From Arthrobacter psychrolactophilus (GTDB taxonomy: Bacteria; Actinomycetota; Actinomycetes; Actinomycetales; Micrococcaceae): a DNA stretch of 64,000 bases. The position numbers and the translations under genes were made by a program. The number at the start of each line of letters is the position of its first letter. Position 1 is the first letter of the stretch. Below are positions 63,618 through 64,000 of this stretch, one piece after another. Where the stretch lies: the NCBI RefSeq assembly GCF_003219795.1, contig NZ_QJVC01000003.1, forward strand, positions 1 through 64,000, read 5' to 3'. Under the pieces are notes generated by a model. It had not been told where the DNA came from. It worked only from the letters and a program-made list of their open reading frames with translations, and ran no database searches.

Positions 63618-64000
63618 TAATTCATCCTTAAAAGCTAGCCCGTTGCGCCGACCGGGGTGACGGTCCAACTGCAACAGAGGGTGTTCGTAATCATTGACCA
63701 AGGAGGGGAAATGTAGTCCCCCTCACACGCCATGAGCAAATGTACCTCAGCTCACACGGGAAAACGGCACGATTTTGGCAAGGACTAGCCAAAGGTCTTA
63801 CCCGTCAGTAACCCAGCAACTTCCCCATTTCGCGAAAATGTGCGAGATTGCGCGGAAGTGCTCCGGAAGGAGGTTCAAAAAACCGTAACAGAAGCGTTAC
63901 ACGCTTAACGTGACACACTTCAATCAGAATCAAACTTCCGAACGAACCGTCATTTGAAAGTCGAAAAGTACATCTTTTTCGAATTTTGATCAGATGAATC
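63618..64000. other. Upstream region of the peptide transporter operon, 383 bases
   Basis: No gene was recognised up to the window end. The operon's promoter should lie here on the minus strand. A short palindrome TTTCGCGAAA (63828-63837) and the repeat GTAAC/GTTAC around 63890-63900 are visible, but I can link neither to a regulator. The last 100 bases are markedly AT-rich. Confidence 0.3.

Noticed and set aside
1-64000. tRNA, rRNA, CRISPR array, insertion sequence or prophage
   Set aside because: No cloverleaf with CCA-end context, no regularly spaced direct repeats, and no transposase, integrase or phage structural gene was seen on either strand by reading alone.

Overview
The window looks like a chromosome segment of a high-GC actinobacterium, most likely an Arthrobacter-type member of the Micrococcaceae. 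This is inferred from G/C-rich third codon positions, frequent GTG and occasional TTG starts, an actinobacterial-type xylose isomerase, and the mix of LacI, ROK, FCD and DeoR regulators beside sugar ABC transporters. No rRNA, tRNA, CRISPR array, insertion sequence or prophage was seen.

Layout. 1-5.7 kb: a translationally coupled pair of unknown genes, an acetyl-CoA hydrolase/CoA-transferase, two paralogous small membrane proteins, an orphan class beta DNA methyltransferase, and a winged-helix protein ending in a pullulanase-X25-like domain. 6.0-9.3 kb: a coupled NUDIX hydrolase plus PLD-nuclease/SF2-helicase/DUF3427 gene pair, less GC-rich than its surroundings; this is the best candidate for a poorly described (probably defence) system. 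9.4-16.6 kb: a beta-propeller lipoprotein, a zinc alcohol dehydrogenase, a secreted GH95 fucosidase with discoidin-like domains inserted in it, a DUF6941 protein and a TspO-related membrane protein. 17-23 kb: an amino-acid ABC importer with D-aminoacylase, a LysR regulator and a cytosolic beta-lactamase-fold hydrolase. 23-28.8 kb: DeoR regulator, HAD phosphatase, Ugp-like importer and glycerophosphodiester phosphodiesterase. 29-31 kb: two coupled membrane proteins.

30.9-36.5 kb holds a complete four-carbon acid-sugar operon: FCD regulator, DUF1537 kinase, 3-hydroxyisobutyrate-dehydrogenase-type enzyme, GntP permease and class II FBA-type aldolase. This enzyme set resembles domains fused in one plant protein. 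36.6-37.8 kb: an ECF sigma factor, a YdhR-like protein and a tiny acidic protein. 37.9-46.4 kb: pentose use, with a ROK repressor, xylA, xylB and a ChvE/GguA/GguB-type importer behind a LacI-type operator. 46.5-56.5 kb: a minus-strand arabinan or arabinoxylan oligosaccharide operon (binding protein, two permeases, cytosolic GH43, YesL, GH51, GH43 lipoprotein) under LacI control, with a perfect operator in the promoter spacer. 57.7-63.6 kb: an oligopeptide-type ABC operon preceded by a 27-codon leader reading frame coupled to its first permease gene.

Together these genes suggest a soil or plant-litter saprophyte. It appears to degrade hemicellulose outside the cell, import the oligosaccharides and pentoses, and use fucosides, glycerophosphodiesters, N-acyl-D-amino acids, tetronate-type acids and peptides.
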